Source: Mucilaginibacter endophyticus
GTDB taxonomy: Bacteria; Bacteroidota; Bacteroidia; Sphingobacteriales; Sphingobacteriaceae
Direction: 5' to 3'
NCBI RefSeq assembly: GCF_003351025.1
Contig: NZ_QPCG01000001.1
Location: forward strand, 7,949 to 71,948
DNA length: 64,000 nucleotides
Below are positions 63,620 to 64,000 of this stretch, piece after piece. The position numbers and the translations under genes were made by a program. The notes under the pieces were generated by a model, which was not told where the DNA came from, searched no databases, and saw nothing but the letters and a program-made list of their open reading frames with translations. Numbering within the stretch: the first letter of the stretch is position 1; each line of letters starts with the position of its first letter.

Positions 63620-64000
63620 ATGTTCAAAACATATTTTAAACTGGCTTACCGGAATATTTTAAAAGACAAGGCATATTCCATTATCAATATATCGGGTTTA
63701 GCGATAGGACTTGCCTCAAGTATCCTGATTCTGCTTTGGGTGCAAAATGAATTAAGCTATGATAAATTCCATAAAAATGCAGGGCAGATCTATCGAATCA
63801 ACAGCGATTTTGGCGATTCTAAAACGGCGGCAAGTTCGGCAGGAATGCCCTTTGGGTTAAAAGCGGAGATACCTGCTGTTAAAAACGCTGCCCGGTTGTA
63901 CCCGGGTTTCCCTTCTGTTTTATTTGATGTTAACAACCGGAAATTTCAGGAAGAGCGTGTGTTTTATGCTGATCCAAATTTCATGGAGATGTTTTCGTAT
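63620..64000 (+). CDS. ABC transporter permease (MacB/FtsX-like), partial
   Basis: Only the first 127 codons lie in the window; the gene runs off the right edge. The start MFKTYFKLAYRNILKDKAYS with a following transmembrane helix (about 20-43) and the LSYDKFHKNAGQIYRIN stretch is typical of the large FtsX/MacB-like permeases that Bacteroidota carry in many copies. These proteins form efflux or signalling complexes with an ATPase. The partner ATPase would be outside the window, so its substrate is unknown. Confidence 0.85.
   Translation, partial: MFKTYFKLAYRNILKDKAYSIINISGLAIGLASSILILLWVQNELSYDKFHKNAGQIYRINSDFGDSKTAASSAGMPFGLKAEIPAVKNAARLYPGFPSVLFDVNNRKFQEERVFYADPNFMEMFSY

Overview
The window comes from a Bacteroidota genome, most likely Sphingobacteriaceae close to Mucilaginibacter or Pedobacter. 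The evidence is family content: DUF2723, DUF4846, paired CarboxypepD_reg/OMP_b-brl_3 outer-membrane proteins, LytS/LytTR regulators, a CTC-type L25, a soluble acyl-ACP desaturase and TAnnTTTG-type -7 elements. The species call is an inference; no rRNA gene is present to confirm it.

Layout. 0-8.3 kb: a Y1 (REP-associated type) transposase beside hairpin repeats, a pentapeptide-repeat protein, an overlapping M23 peptidase/DUF4846 pair, an aldo/keto reductase, a GIY-YIG protein between repeats, an MscS channel and an acyl-ACP desaturase. 8.3-16.5 kb: a polysaccharide synthesis and export locus (divergent GH5; then histidine kinase, BcsB-like protein, processive GT2 synthase with an N-terminal GspE/MshEN-like domain, polytopic membrane protein). 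17.1-24.6 kb: a type I restriction system (hsdM broken by a one-base frameshift, hsdS, hsdR) converging on an AAA ATPase-HTH gene preceded by repeated TGTTCAAT sites. 25.1-28.2 kb: two ~310-bp direct, apparently non-coding repeats enclosing an HhH protein, a bestrophin and a UspA-like protein. 28-38 kb: a two-component system, a lipoprotein, a large DUF2723 membrane protein, tRNA-Gln, prs, rplY and pth. 38-54.6 kb: tandem outer-membrane proteins, ArsC-like protein, PhyH dioxygenase, M1 peptidase, SDR, a LytS/LytTR pair, an ABC ATPase and an ECF sigma operon. 55-63.2 kb: a heme cluster read leftward (hemCD fusion, hemB, hemL, histidine kinase, response regulator, TPR protein, hemE, hemJ). The window ends inside a MacB/FtsX-type ABC permease.

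How genes work together. The heme cluster covers glutamate-1-semialdehyde to coproporphyrinogen precursors (HemL, HemB, HemC, HemD, HemE) plus the HemJ oxidation step, with a two-component system embedded; hemA is not in the window. The GT2/BcsB-like pair would polymerise a beta-glycan-like polymer across the inner membrane, with the GH5 enzyme as likely trimming partner. prs, rplY and pth form a short translation/nucleotide housekeeping run.

The most unusual signal is the intergenic DNA. Nearly every gap holds a repeat, from at least ten families: TCATTGCGAG palindromes, CC-NNN-GG hairpins with covarying stems, a 46-bp palindrome present twice, the 310-bp repeat, and a class of 'word' repeats in which one short word runs forward in a left arm and as its reverse complement in a right arm, with a different word in different gaps. 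Homology calls rest on recognisable motifs; no search was run.
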